This document shows, piece after piece, positions 10,958 to 20,353 of a stretch of 64,000 nucleotides of DNA. A program made the translations under genes and the position numbers. Origin of the DNA: Saccharomyces paradoxus. Taxonomy: Eukaryota; Ascomycota; Saccharomycetes; Saccharomycetales; Saccharomycetaceae. Numbering within the stretch: the stretch's first letter is position 1; each line of letters starts with the position of its first letter. The DNA lies in contig NC_047499.1 of assembly GCF_002079055.1 (NCBI RefSeq), positions 62,001 to 126,000 of the forward strand, in the 5' to 3' direction. The notes beneath the pieces were generated by a model. The model was not told where the DNA came from, did not search any database, and worked only from the letters and a program-made list of their open reading frames with translations.

Positions 10958-12364
10958 ATGGAAGCCTCACATTTACAAATATACTGGCATGACTCACAGC
11001 CGGTTTACTCACTCACGTTCCAGAAGAGCAGTTCGAACGAGAAACTGTTCACCGCTGGTGGTGATAACAAGGTTCGGATATGGAAGTTGAACCGGGATGA
11101 AGACGAGAAGTGCGGAGGGGTGCGTAAGATTGAGAGCATGGACTTTCTTGGATCGCTGACGCATCACGAGCAGGCCATTAACGTGATCCGGTTCAACTCG
11201 CACGGTGACGTGCTGGCGTCTGCGGGCGACGACGGCCAAGTACTGCTGTGGAAGCAAGAAGATCCAAATACACAGCAAGATTCTGTGATCAGACCCTTTG
11301 GAATGGATACAGAGGCTGGTGAAGCAGATGAGAACAAGGAGAAATGGGTTGTGTGGAAGAGGCTGCGTGGCGGTAGCGGTGCTACTGCGGCGGCAGAGAT
11401 TTACGATCTAGCATGGTCGCCCGATAACAGGAACATAGTGGTGGGATGTATGGACAATTCGATACGACTGTTTGACGTCGGAGCTGGAATGTTGGTATGC
11501 GCCCAGTCGGATCATGGCCACTATGTCCAAGGTGTGGCTTGGGACCCATTAAATCAGTTTATCCTCTCGCAGTCTGCAGACCGGTCTCTGCACGTGTATG
11601 AAGTCATTCTTTCACCTGCAGGAATGGTCACAGGGTTGAAGCTTAGAAGCAAGATTGTCAAGGCGGAGATGCCTTCGACAGGCGATGTGCTGAGGACAAA
11701 TTACCTGTTTCATAATGAGACGCTACCTTCATTTTTTAGGCGATGCAGCATATCACCTTGCGGCGGCTTGGTCGTAGTGCCCAGTGGCGTGTACAAGGTG
11801 GGCGGCGATGAAGTCGCAAACTGCGTATATGTGTATACTAGATCCGGGATACTGAACGGCGCTGGCGGCGTTAAAAACAGGCCCGCGATCAGGATCCCAT
11901 CTTTGAAGAAACCAGCGCTGATGGCGGCCTTCTCACCAGTATTCTACGAGACAAGCCAACAGAGCGTGCTTAAGCTGCCCTATAAGCTTGTATTCGCCAT
12001 AGCAACAACTAATGAAGTACTCGTGTACGACACGGATGTATTGGAGCCGTTATGCGTGGTGGGGAACATACACTACTCGCCCATAACTGATTTGGCATGG
12101 TCTGGGGATGGCTCCACCCTATTAATCTCGTCAACAGACGGCTTCTGTTCTTATGTATCGATCGACACCGAGACGCAATTTGGTTCAAGGATAGAGCCGC
12201 CAGCGTTGCGTGCAGAGCAACTGGAGACTAACGACAGTCCGGCAGCCGCCAAGAATCAGCGCGAGTCAGGTGGAATCGTAAACATGCTGCCTGTGAAGAA
12301 GGTCCCCTGCAATAGCAACGATAATAAAAAGAGGCGCATTCAGCCTACGCCAGTCGATTTGTGA
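10958..12364 (+). CDS. CAC2: Chromatin assembly factor 1 subunit Cac2 (p60, WD40)
   Basis: 468 aa, the same length as the S. cerevisiae protein. Cac2 is the middle subunit of CAF-1, with Rlf2/Cac1 and Msi1/Cac3, which deposits histones H3-H4 on DNA behind the replication fork. It is a WD40 propeller: repeat signatures are visible at [62 protein letters not shown] and [18 protein letters not shown] basic tail ([12 protein letters not shown]) ends the protein, resembling a nuclear localisation signal. Codon use is more G+C-rich than that of its neighbours, as is the whole 10.4-13.2 kb stretch. It converges on CUE4 with a gap of only 40 bases. Confidence 0.96.
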   Translation: MEASHLQIYWHDSQPVYSLTFQKSSSNEKLFTAGGDNKVRIWKLNRDEDEKCGGVRKIESMDFLGSLTHHEQAINVIRFNSHGDVLASAGDDGQVLLWKQEDPNTQQDSVIRPFGMDTEAGEADENKEKWVVWKRLRGGSGATAAAEIYDLAWSPDNRNIVVGCMDNSIRLFDVGAGMLVCAQSDHGHYVQGVAWDPLNQFILSQSADRSLHVYEVILSPAGMVTGLKLRSKIVKAEMPSTGDVLRTNYLFHNETLPSFFRRCSISPCGGLVVVPSGVYKVGGDEVANCVYVYTRSGILNGAGGVKNRPAIRIPSLKKPALMAAFSPVFYETSQQSVLKLPYKLVFAIATTNEVLVYDTDVLEPLCVVGNIHYSPITDLAWSGDGSTLLISSTDGFCSYVSIDTETQFGSRIEPPALRAEQLETNDSPAAAKNQRESGGIVNMLPVKKVPCNSNDNKKRRIQPTPVDL

Positions 12365-12404
12365 TTTTTTTATTCATGTATGTAGTGCGGTACGTAAAAA
12401 TTGC

Positions 12405-12758
12405 CTAATCTAGTTTGCCAGCGAAGATGTTTTCCATAGTGCGCTCGATGGACCCTGTGTTCCTGAGATCTTGCACCACTTTCTCCTGAGGCACATGCGG
12501 CGCCATCATCATCACGATTTCAACCATGTCGTCATTAACGGCTCTCTTTCGGTGAACACTATGTCTGTTTAACTGAGCGACGCGTTTTTCTGAAGTTGAT
12601 GGTACTGGTTCCGGAGATGGATTATTGGTGGCGGCCGTGGGCGCCGGTTTGGCATCCTGCACGGTTCGCAAGGGTACTTGCTTAGCGCTCTTGCGCTTTA
12701 CGGTGTAAACAAACAAGCACACCATCGTTAGTAGGAACACTATAGTCGATCTATCCAT
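12405..12758 (-). CDS. CUE4: Cue4, small membrane protein with a ubiquitin-binding CUE domain
   Basis: 117 aa. An N-terminal hydrophobic segment (about residues 5-20, IVFLLTMVCLFVYTV) is followed by basic residues, so the protein is probably anchored with its bulk in the cytosol. A CUE domain fills the C-terminus (about 73-116), with MAPHVPQEKVVQDL standing where the family usually has the MFP motif. It is the duplicate of CUE1, the ER anchor and activator of the Ubc7 ubiquitin-conjugating enzyme, but is shorter; its own role is not established. It shares a divergent promoter region with TSL1 and abuts CAC2. Confidence 0.93.
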   Translation of the reverse strand: MDRSTIVFLLTMVCLFVYTVKRKSAKQVPLRTVQDAKPAPTAATNNPSPEPVPSTSEKRVAQLNRHSVHRKRAVNDDMVEIVMMMAPHVPQEKVVQDLRNTGSIERTMENIFAGKLD

Positions 12759-12767
12759 TTTTGCTTG

Positions 12768-12850
12768 CGTGTGCGAGTGAGTAGCCGTGTCTCGTGTGCG
12801 TGTCTGCGTGTGCGTGTCTACGTGTATGTGTGAGAATGTGGGAATGTGTC
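12768..12850 (+). repeat. TG-rich low-complexity tract
   Basis: About 80 bases made almost wholly of GTGTG, GTGCG and GTGTC units on the plus strand, immediately upstream of the CUE4 start. On the CUE4 mRNA strand this reads as CA-rich leader. It is irregular rather than a clean dinucleotide microsatellite and resembles short telomere-like TG DNA only superficially. Confidence 0.7.
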
Positions 12851-12943
12851 CCGAGTTATTGTTTTAAAGCGGGCACCATTATAGTAACGCATTACGAAAT
12901 TTTTGCTCTTCTCGCTTCGCTAAAAAATCGCGTTCAGAGCAAA

Positions 12944-13161
12944 AGGGGTGAAACAGAAAGCTAGATAGAAATTTCGAGAAAAGCGGGTCACCCTCCTCCC
13001 CTGCATTTTGGTATGGCGTATTTGGTTCGTTTGCTCGAAAGTGTCTAAGTCCGGCTGGCGGGCCTGGCGCGCTAACTGAAGGGAGACAGGAAGGGGCGGG
13101 GGTTCGGGCAGCGGCTATGGTGCCAGCTACCTAGGGAAGGGAAGGGGGTAAGACCAAGGGG
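12944..13161 (+). promoter_or_regulatory. Cluster of five stress-response elements (STRE) upstream of TSL1
   Basis: The STRE core AGGGG/CCCCT, bound by Msn2 and Msn4, occurs at 12944-12948, 12998-13002 (CCCCT), 13092-13096, 13143-13147 and 13157-13161, all 155-375 bases before the TSL1 start. TSL1 is a classic Msn2/4 target in S. cerevisiae, so the sites fit its known induction by heat, osmotic stress and nutrient loss. The region is G-rich, so one or two cores might arise by composition. Confidence 0.7.
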
Positions 13162-13203
13162 CTAGCACTCTCACCCTGGGGCCCCCGTCTAGCCAAGCTT
13201 AAA

Positions 13204-13229
13204 TATAAATACTAATGCAACTATAAATA
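13204..13229 (+). promoter_or_regulatory. Two TATA boxes of TSL1
   Basis: TATAAATA occurs at 13204-13211 and again at 13222-13229, 89-114 bases before the TSL1 ATG, a normal yeast distance. TATA-containing promoters are typical of stress-induced yeast genes. Confidence 0.7.
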
Positions 13230-13317
13230 TTAGGATCTACCGTGTCACTGCACATCTACCCACCCGTCAATTAAAGACAAAATAAAGTAAGAATACAATA
13301 GTAACACAAGATCAACA

Positions 13318-16300
13318 ATGGCTCTCATCGTGGCATCTTTGTTTTTGCCCTACCAACCGCAATTCGAACTTGACACCTCTCTGCCCGAGAACTCGCAAGT
13401 GGATTCATCTCTCGTGAACATCCAGGCCATGGCAAATGACCAACAGCAACACCGTACGCTTTCCAACAACATCTCACAGGAATCATTGGTCGCGCCAGCA
13501 CCAGAGCAAGGAGTGCCACCAGCAATCTCAAGGAGTGCCACCAGGTCACCTAGTACCTTCAACCGTGCCTCGTCTACGACAAACACCGCTACTCTAGATG
13601 ATCTTGTCTCTTCAGACGTATTCATGGAAAACTTGACTGCGAATGCAACTACTTCACATACGCCCACGAGTAAGACAATGCTTAAACCCCGCAACAAAGC
13701 TTCCGTGGAACGATTCTTCTCCCCTTCTTCTAACATTCCCACGGATCGCATTGCATCGCCAATCCAGCATGAGCATGACTCCGGTTCGAGAATCGCTTCT
13801 CCAATCCAACAGCAGCAGCAGGACCCCACAGCAAACTTACTAAAGAACGTGAACAAGTCGTTGTTAGTGCACTCACTATTAAACAACACCTCACAGACTA
13901 GCCTCGAAGGATCCAACAACCACATTGTCACCCCAAAATCAAGGGCGGGCAACAGGCCTACCTCGGCGGCTACTTCTCTGGTAAATAGGACCAAACAAGC
14001 TCCGGCCCCTCCTGGATCTTCTGGGTCTTCTGCGCCACCTTCGATTAAGAGGATTACGCCACATTTGACCGCCTCTGCCGCAAAGCAGCGCCCCTTATTG
14101 GCCAAACAACCTTCCAACTTAAAATACTCGGAGCTAGCAGATATTTCGTCGAGTGAGACGTCTTCCCAGCATAATGAATCCGACCCGGAGGATCTAAATA
14201 CCGCCCCTGATGAGGAGTATGTCTCGGACCTGGAAATGGATGACGCGAAGCAGGATTACAAGGTTCCAAAGTTCGGCGGCTATTCCAATAAATCTAAACT
14301 TAAGAAGTACGCGCTGTTAAGGTCGTCTCAGGAGCTATTCAGCCGCCTGCCTTGGTCGATCGTTCCTTCCATCAAAGGTAATGGTGCCATGAAGAACGCC
14401 ATAAACACTGCAGTCTTGGAGAATATCATTCCACACCGTCACGTCAAGTGGGTCGGCACCGTGGGCATTCCAACTGATGAGATCCCAGATAATATCCTTG
14501 CAAACATCTCTGACTCTTTGAAAGACGAGTACGACTCCTACCCTGTCCTTACGGACGACGTCACCTTCAAAGCTGCGTACAAGAACTACTGTAAACAAAT
14601 CTTGTGGCCCACTCTACATTACCAAATTCCAGACAATCCGAACTCCAAAGCCTTTGAAGATCACTCTTGGAAGTTTTATAGAAACTTAAACCAAAAGTTT
14701 GCGGACGCGATCGTTAAGATTTATAAGAAAGGCGACACCATCTGGATCCATGATTACCATTTAATGCTGGTTCCGCAGATGGTGAGAAATGTCTTGCCTT
14801 TTGCCAAGGTAGGATTCACCTTACACGTCTCGTTCCCCAGTAGTGAAGTATTTAGGTGTCTGGCTCAACGTGAGAAGATCTTGGAAGGTTTGACCGGTGC
14901 TGATTTTGTCGGCTTTCAGACGAGAGAGTATGCAAGACATTTCTTGCAGACGTCTAACCGTCTGCTAATGGCGGACGTGGTGCATGACGAAGAGCTAAAG
15001 TATAATGGCAGAGTCGTTTCTGTAAGATTTACTCCAGTTGGCATAGACGCCTTTGATTTGCAATCGCAACTGAAGGATGGAAGTGTCACGCAATGGCGTC
15101 AGCTGATTCGCGAAAGATGGCAGGGGAAAAAACTAATTGTGTGTCGTGATCAATTCGACAGAATTAGGGGTATTCACAAGAAATTGTTGGCCTATGAAAA
15201 ATTTCTGGTCGAAAATCCAGAATATGTGGAAAAATCGACTTTAATTCAAATCTGTATTGGAAGCAGTAAAGATGTAGAACTCGAACGCCAGATCATGCTT
15301 GTTGTGGATAGAATTAACTCCTTATCCACCAACATTAGCATTTCTCAACCTGTTGTGTTCTTGCATCAAGATCTGGACTTCTCTCAATATCTAGCCCTGA
15401 GTTCAGAGGCGGATCTGTTCGTAGTCAGCTCTTTGAGGGAAGGTATGAATTTGACATGTCACGAATTTATCGTTTGTTCTGAGGACAAAAACGCTCCTTT
15501 ATTGTTATCTGAATTCACTGGTAGTGCATCCCTATTGAACGATGGCGCTATAATAATTAACCCATGGGATACCAAGAATTTCGCACAATCCATTCTCAAG
15601 GGTTTGGAGATGCCATTTGATAAGAGAAGACCACAATGGAAGAAGTTAATGAAGGATATTATCAACAACGACTCTACAAACTGGATCAAAACTTCCTTGC
15701 AAGATATTCACATTTCGTGGCAATTCAATCAAGAGGGTTCTAAGATTTTCAAATTGAACACGAAAACCTTGTTGGAAGATTACCAGTCATCCAGGAAGCG
15801 TATGTTTGTTTTCAACATTGCTGAACCTCCTACATCAAGGATGATTTCCATACTGAATGACATGACTTCAAATGGCAATATCGTTTACATCATGAACTCA
15901 TTTCCAAAGCCAATTTTGGAAAATCTTTACAGTCGTGTGCAAAACATTGGGTTGATTGCCGAAAATGGTGCCTATGTCAGTCTAAACAGTGTATGGTACA
16001 ATATTGTTGATCAAGTCGATTGGCGTAACGATGTGGCCAAGATCCTCGAGGACAAAGTGGAAAGATTGCCTGGCTCGTACTACAAGATAAATGAATCTAT
16101 GATCAAGTTCCACACCGAAAATGCAGAAGACCAAGATCGTGTAGCTAGCGTCATTGGTGATGCCATTACCCATATCAATACTGTTTTTGATCACAGGGGT
16201 ATTCACGCCTATGTTTATAAAAACGTTGTTACCGTACAACAAGTTGGACTTTCCTTATCTGCAGCACAATTCCTTTTCAGATTTTACAATTCTGCTTCGG

Positions 16301-16614
16301 ATCCACTGGATACTAGTTCCGGCCAAATCACTAATATTCAGACACCATCTCAGCAGAATCCTTCAGATCAAGAGCAACAACCTCCAGCTTCCCCCACTGT
16401 GTCGATGAACCATATTGATTTCGCATGTATCTCCGGTTCATCGTCTCCAGTGCTAGAACCATTGTTCAAGTTGGTTAACGATGAAGCCAGTGAAGGGCAA
16501 GTGAAAGTCGGTCACGCTATTGTTTATGGTGATGCTACTTCTACCTATGCCAAAGAACATGTAAATGGGCTAAACGAACTTTTCACGATCATTTCAAGAA
16601 TCATTGAAGGTTAA
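13318..16614 (+). CDS. TSL1: Trehalose synthase complex regulatory subunit Tsl1
   Basis: 1098 aa, as in S. cerevisiae. Tsl1 is the large regulatory subunit of the cytosolic complex with Tps1, Tps2 and Tps3 that makes trehalose from UDP-glucose and glucose-6-phosphate. Residues 1-300 are a Ser/Thr/Gln/Pro-rich, probably disordered region with duplicated RIASPIQ motifs (DRIASPIQHEHD and SRIASPIQQQQQ). A glycosyltransferase-20 fold follows, with WIHDYHLMLVP near residue 475 and SSLREGMNL near 703. The C-terminal third (from about 829) has the phosphatase-like fold, but the catalytic DxDGT motif is replaced by FNIAEPP, so phosphatase activity is not expected. That is the known state of Tsl1. Promoter STREs and TATA boxes match stress induction. 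TPS3 is its duplicate. Confidence 0.96.
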   Translation: MALIVASLFLPYQPQFELDTSLPENSQVDSSLVNIQAMANDQQQHRTLSNNISQESLVAPAPEQGVPPAISRSATRSPSTFNRASSTTNTATLDDLVSSDVFMENLTANATTSHTPTSKTMLKPRNKASVERFFSPSSNIPTDRIASPIQHEHDSGSRIASPIQQQQQDPTANLLKNVNKSLLVHSLLNNTSQTSLEGSNNHIVTPKSRAGNRPTSAATSLVNRTKQAPAPPGSSGSSAPPSIKRITPHLTASAAKQRPLLAKQPSNLKYSELADISSSETSSQHNESDPEDLNTAPDEEYVSDLEMDDAKQDYKVPKFGGYSNKSKLKKYALLRSSQELFSRLPWSIVPSIKGNGAMKNAINTAVLENIIPHRHVKWVGTVGIPTDEIPDNILANISDSLKDEYDSYPVLTDDVTFKAAYKNYCKQILWPTLHYQIPDNPNSKAFEDHSWKFYRNLNQKFADAIVKIYKKGDTIWIHDYHLMLVPQMVRNVLPFAKVGFTLHVSFPSSEVFRCLAQREKILEGLTGADFVGFQTREYARHFLQTSNRLLMADVVHDEELKYNGRVVSVRFTPVGIDAFDLQSQLKDGSVTQWRQLIRERWQGKKLIVCRDQFDRIRGIHKKLLAYEKFLVENPEYVEKSTLIQICIGSSKDVELERQIMLVVDRINSLSTNISISQPVVFLHQDLDFSQYLALSSEADLFVVSSLREGMNLTCHEFIVCSEDKNAPLLLSEFTGSASLLNDGAIIINPWDTKNFAQSILKGLEMPFDKRRPQWKKLMKDIINNDSTNWIKTSLQDIHISWQFNQEGSKIFKLNTKTLLEDYQSSRKRMFVFNIAEPPTSRMISILNDMTSNGNIVYIMNSFPKPILENLYSRVQNIGLIAENGAYVSLNSVWYNIVDQVDWRNDVAKILEDKVERLPGSYYKINESMIKFHTENAEDQDRVASVIGDAITHINTVFDHRGIHAYVYKNVVTVQQVGLSLSAAQFLFRFYNSASDPLDTSSGQITNIQTPSQQNPSDQEQQPPASPTVSMNHIDFACISGSSSPVLEPLFKLVNDEASEGQVKVGHAIVYGDATSTYAKEHVNGLNELFTIISRIIEG

Positions 16615-16982
16615 TTTTTACAGTTTCTAAATTTTAATTTTCTTTGTATGAATTTTTATTTTCAACTTCTTGTTATAAATCAATTTATAAACTTTTTTTA
16701 TCTTTAACGAACGAATTATAAAATTCTTTTATTCGCGTCATGGCAGCATCTTATGCGCCATGTACATGGACGGATATTATCCATTTTTTTGCTTCGTAAT
16801 GTCTTTTTTTATATTGGTTTTTTTCCTTAGCTACTAGAAAGTAATTAGAAAGGGAATCAAGGCGATTACATGATTTTGCTTTGTAGTATATGTATATGTA
16901 TATGTTTTTGAAGAATTATTCTAAGATACAGTTCTTCCAGCTACTGGGCGCGACTACTCATAAAATTTTTAAGATATCATGG
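16615..16982. other. Convergent intergenic region TSL1-ARG81
   Basis: 368 AT-rich bases between two gene ends. They include two hairpin-forming inverted repeats (16739-16762 and 16766-16784), the second followed directly by seven T residues, and a TATATGTATATGTATATG run near 16888-16905 that resembles a yeast 3' efficiency element. Confidence 0.55.
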
Positions 16983-19622
16983 TTATGATAGCATTAAGTT
17001 CATTTCCCAATCCTTATAGATAGAATACCAATTATCGCCCGGTTCATCCTCTTTCCGTCGTCTCCACACTTCTAACATCACTTGCCTGGCTCCCCAATAG
17101 GAACCCACCCCACTTTCTGCTAATTTTGCCGCCCATCTCCTGAATTCTTGCTGTTTGTTTTCATCTGTGCAAGCACATCCTGCCATAAAACCTTGCCAAA
17201 TTAAAGGGACAATTTTTACCTTCTTTTGATTCACTAATTCTTCCATGGCATTTAAATGATCTAATACTTTGGCCACGTAGTTTTGTAGGAATTGGCAGTT
17301 TAAACTTCTTGCCATTGTAAAATAATAAATAATTAGACTGAAATAAAAGCTCATTGTATGGTGATATAGCGCTTCAGCGGTAGGATTTATGAAGCTTTTC
17401 CCCTCTGAACTTTCTTGATGAAAATTCCACTCCGATTTCCATTTTAATAATCTTTTTTCGAAATTTAATGAAAGTTCATTGAATTTTCTCGGTACAGGTA
17501 AGTAAATCAAATTATAATATTCATTATGTCTCACTATCCGAACACAATCTGAAAATAGTAATATTAATGAGTTAGGCAATCCATAAAGCGAATCTGTGCC
17601 AATTATGTTTTCATCAGTCTTCGATACCAGCTTAGAAATATCAGATTTGTTATAATAACTTTCTGTCGCTATGTTGGTGAAAATGGGGGGAGTGTTAGAA
17701 GACGGAGTAGAGTCAGCAGATATGTTTGTAATGGGCTCCTTGACGAATTCAATATGTATTTTGCCGTCACTTTCATTGAGGGCCTCTCTGAATAAACCTT
17801 CCTCCATAACATCAACCCTTGACTCACTATTAGCAGTAGCTGCATTTGACATATCCAATGGTTTATAATTATCATCTTCTTCACTTGGTAAAATAACAAT
17901 TTCCTTAGCCCTGACTTTATCTAATGCAGTACTATCTTGTATTAATTTGAGAAATGAGAAAATCCGATGTAAAGTTTTTGCCTTTTCAGAAATATTAGGT
18001 CTTAGTTTCATTCTTGACTCAACAAAGTCTTCACAAAGGGCTAAGTGATCCTGGCAATCTGCCATTGTCCCCCATACAACATCAATAGAGTTCATAGATA
18101 AAATTGCAGTTAGAACATCTTTATACTTCTCAGGTATACTTGACTTTGTGTTCAAACATAATCTTAGAAAGTTTGAAGCCTGGTTTCTTAATTCGATACC
18201 CAGGCCTAGAAAGTACTTTTGCAGTTTATAATTCCTCGGGTACTTGCTTTGCAAGTGAAAACAAGAGACTGCAAGAAGAGCGTTCAACAACGCATTTCTC
18301 GAGTTGGAGGATTGCCCCAAACCCGCTAAATCACCTAACGCCATCAGGGCCCTGGGGAAGTATAAGGTTTTCCATGGGTTCTTCTCGAGCACGACGACTG
18401 TCATTTTATCTGCAACATTATTAAAATAATGATTTAGAAGGAATCTCGCTAAACCGTGCACTGTGAGGTCTGTTTTGGGTATAATATCTATCAATTCGGA
18501 CGGTAGGTCACTAGAATAGGATGTGAGTTCTAACATGGACTTGGGCATGCGTGATTCGTCATTTGGGGGAGCCAGAGCTATTTTATTCAGATCGGATGCA
18601 GGCAGAGATCTTGGTTCAATATTGACGAATATATCATCTATCAATGTTTGAGGGTCCGGTTCCTCGCTGTTTGAAGAGTTTTTCTGGAATAGCAACTTCA
18701 GGTTTTGATGGTAGAGTTTGTCGTTCGCACTGGTTCCTTTACTAGGTAAAGTTGATGAATCTTGACTATCTGCCTCAATGGTACGTCCATGTTCTTTGGA
18801 ATTTATCTGCTCTTCCCCGCTCACAATATTGGAATTCTCCTCAAACGAGATTTCCTGTGGTTGCAAGTGCCCCAAATGATGTCCCTGAAGGGTCACCGCA
18901 GACAATAATGCATCATCTCTGAGCTCACTCGAGATCCACTCGTACCCTGTTATATTCAGATTGTTCCAGTCGTAATCTAAAAGATTTGGTGTTGGTGGTA
19001 CCGCATTACTAGCGGAAGAAATACCCGTCTTGACATGTCCTCTATTCCTCAACTTGTCCTCAATGTGTCTAATCGGAAAGGACAAAGTCGAAGATGGTGA
19101 CGAGGATAACGAAACTGAACCTGAGCTCTCCAAATTTTTGGTAACTCTTTTTCTATTGCGCTTTTTCCTTGGAGCGTACCGCTTGTCGATCTTATTTGTT
19201 CCCTTAAAGACTCCAAATTTCTTAATGATCCACGTCTTGTCGTCACTAATTTTCTCAATTGGAGGAGTATGCAACATTGTTAACTCATCATCCATATCTT
19301 CATGATACACGTACTCCTCATCATACCGTACAAAATCGATGTTGCGCCGCTGGTATTGTGGTTCATCGACACTACCCGATAAGTTTGTGGTAGTTGCAGG
19401 AGAGTTTTGTGGAATTGGGACGCCGTACGGATCAAATTGCATAGGTTTAGACCACCGGAGTTTGATATCATAACCGCCACATGGCAGGTTAGACTTTTCA
19501 CATCTTTGGCAGTGGGGATGCCGAAGATCACACTTAACTTTTCTTCCTCTACACGTCCAACACCCAGTAAATGTCTTTGCCCTTCCCATTTTTTTAGGAC
19601 CATTCTTGCTGGTAATTCCCAT
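16983..19622 (-). CDS. ARG81: Arg81 (ArgRII), zinc-cluster regulator of arginine metabolism
   Basis: 879 aa. Arg81 is the arginine-sensing Zn2Cys6 protein of the ArgR-Mcm1 complex (with Arg80, Arg82 and Mcm1), which represses arginine synthesis genes and activates breakdown genes. The zinc cluster is complete: Cys21, Cys24, Cys31, Cys38, Cys41 and Cys48, in FTGCWTCRGRKVKC followed by HCQRCEKSNLPC. The middle has Ser-rich and acidic segments; the C-terminal half carries the helical fungal-specific regulatory region. I recall 880 aa in S. cerevisiae. The ATG at 19622 lies 20 residues before the first cysteine, a usual layout. It is divergent from TAF13 across 227 bases. Confidence 0.95.
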   Translation of the reverse strand: MGITSKNGPKKMGRAKTFTGCWTCRGRKVKCDLRHPHCQRCEKSNLPCGGYDIKLRWSKPMQFDPYGVPIPQNSPATTTNLSGSVDEPQYQRRNIDFVRYDEEYVYHEDMDDELTMLHTPPIEKISDDKTWIIKKFGVFKGTNKIDKRYAPRKKRNRKRVTKNLESSGSVSLSSSPSSTLSFPIRHIEDKLRNRGHVKTGISSASNAVPPTPNLLDYDWNNLNITGYEWISSELRDDALLSAVTLQGHHLGHLQPQEISFEENSNIVSGEEQINSKEHGRTIEADSQDSSTLPSKGTSANDKLYHQNLKLLFQKNSSNSEEPDPQTLIDDIFVNIEPRSLPASDLNKIALAPPNDESRMPKSMLELTSYSSDLPSELIDIIPKTDLTVHGLARFLLNHYFNNVADKMTVVVLEKNPWKTLYFPRALMALGDLAGLGQSSNSRNALLNALLAVSCFHLQSKYPRNYKLQKYFLGLGIELRNQASNFLRLCLNTKSSIPEKYKDVLTAILSMNSIDVVWGTMADCQDHLALCEDFVESRMKLRPNISEKAKTLHRIFSFLKLIQDSTALDKVRAKEIVILPSEEDDNYKPLDMSNAATANSESRVDVMEEGLFREALNESDGKIHIEFVKEPITNISADSTPSSNTPPIFTNIATESYYNKSDISKLVSKTDENIIGTDSLYGLPNSLILLFSDCVRIVRHNEYYNLIYLPVPRKFNELSLNFEKRLLKWKSEWNFHQESSEGKSFINPTAEALYHHTMSFYFSLIIYYFTMARSLNCQFLQNYVAKVLDHLNAMEELVNQKKVKIVPLIWQGFMAGCACTDENKQQEFRRWAAKLAESGVGSYWGARQVMLEVWRRRKEDEPGDNWYSIYKDWEMNLMLS

Positions 19623-19849
19623 ATTATCTGTAACTTAAATTTTTCAAGATACTGATATCGGTAACTATTGCCCACGAAAGTATCAAATCTAAAAGAAATG
19701 CTTTTCGCAGGATATATATTTTTTTCACTTATTTTTTGAGTTCTAGCGGAAACCGCAGGCGAAGAGTCATTGATAACAAAGAGGGTTCATCAACAACTGC
19801 AACATAAAATCCAAAAGGTAGGGGCACGCGAGAGTAACTTAGATAAGAT

Positions 19850-20353
19850 ATGTCAAGGAAGCTGAAAAAAACGAATTTGTTCAACAAGGATGTAAGCTCC
19901 TTGCTTTACGCTTACGGCGATGTGCCACAGCCACTACAAGCTACCGTGCAGTGTTTAGATGAATTGGTATCTGGATATTTGGTAGATGTTTGTACTAATG
20001 CATTTCATACAGCCCAAAATTCTCAGCGCAATAAGCTCCGATTGGAGGATTTCAAGTTTGCTCTTCGCAATGATCCGATAAAACTTGGGAGAGCAGAAGA
20101 ATTAATAGCTACTAATAAGTTGATTACGGAAGCCAAAAAGCAGTTCAATGAGACGGACAATCAAAACTCGTTAAAGAGGTACAGAGGAGAGGATGAAGAG
20201 GGTGACGAGATGGAGGAAGATGAAGATGAGCAGCAGGTGACTGATGACGACGAGGAAGCGGCCAGTCGTAATAGTACTAAACAATCTACAGATTCAAAGG
20301 CAACGAAGACTAGAAAGCAAGGGCCTAAAAATCTCAAGAAAACAAAAAAATGA
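19850..20353 (+). CDS. TAF13: TFIID subunit Taf13
   Basis: 167 aa, as in S. cerevisiae. Taf13 pairs with Taf11 through a histone fold to form part of lobe A of TFIID, which places TBP on promoters. The histone fold fills roughly residues 8-95 (FNKDVSSLLYAYGDV, then FHTAQNSQRNKLRLEDFKFALR). The C-terminal third is strongly acidic (DEEGDEMEEDEDEQQ) and ends in a basic KTRKQGPKNLKKTKK tail. It shares a divergent promoter with ARG81. Confidence 0.96.
   Translation: MSRKLKKTNLFNKDVSSLLYAYGDVPQPLQATVQCLDELVSGYLVDVCTNAFHTAQNSQRNKLRLEDFKFALRNDPIKLGRAEELIATNKLITEAKKQFNETDNQNSLKRYRGEDEEGDEMEEDEDEQQVTDDDEEAASRNSTKQSTDSKATKTRKQGPKNLKKTKK

Larger units (their letters stand above)
12759..13317. other. Divergent promoter region CUE4-TSL1
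   Basis: 559 bases. Next to CUE4 lies a TG-rich low-complexity run (12768-12850). The TSL1 side is G+C-rich and carries five stress-response elements and two TATA boxes, listed separately. Confidence 0.7.

Noticed and set aside
13350-14117. 255-codon frame antisense to TSL1
   Set aside because: Mirror of the low-complexity Ser/Thr/Gln-rich start of TSL1; long antisense frames are expected there by codon composition.
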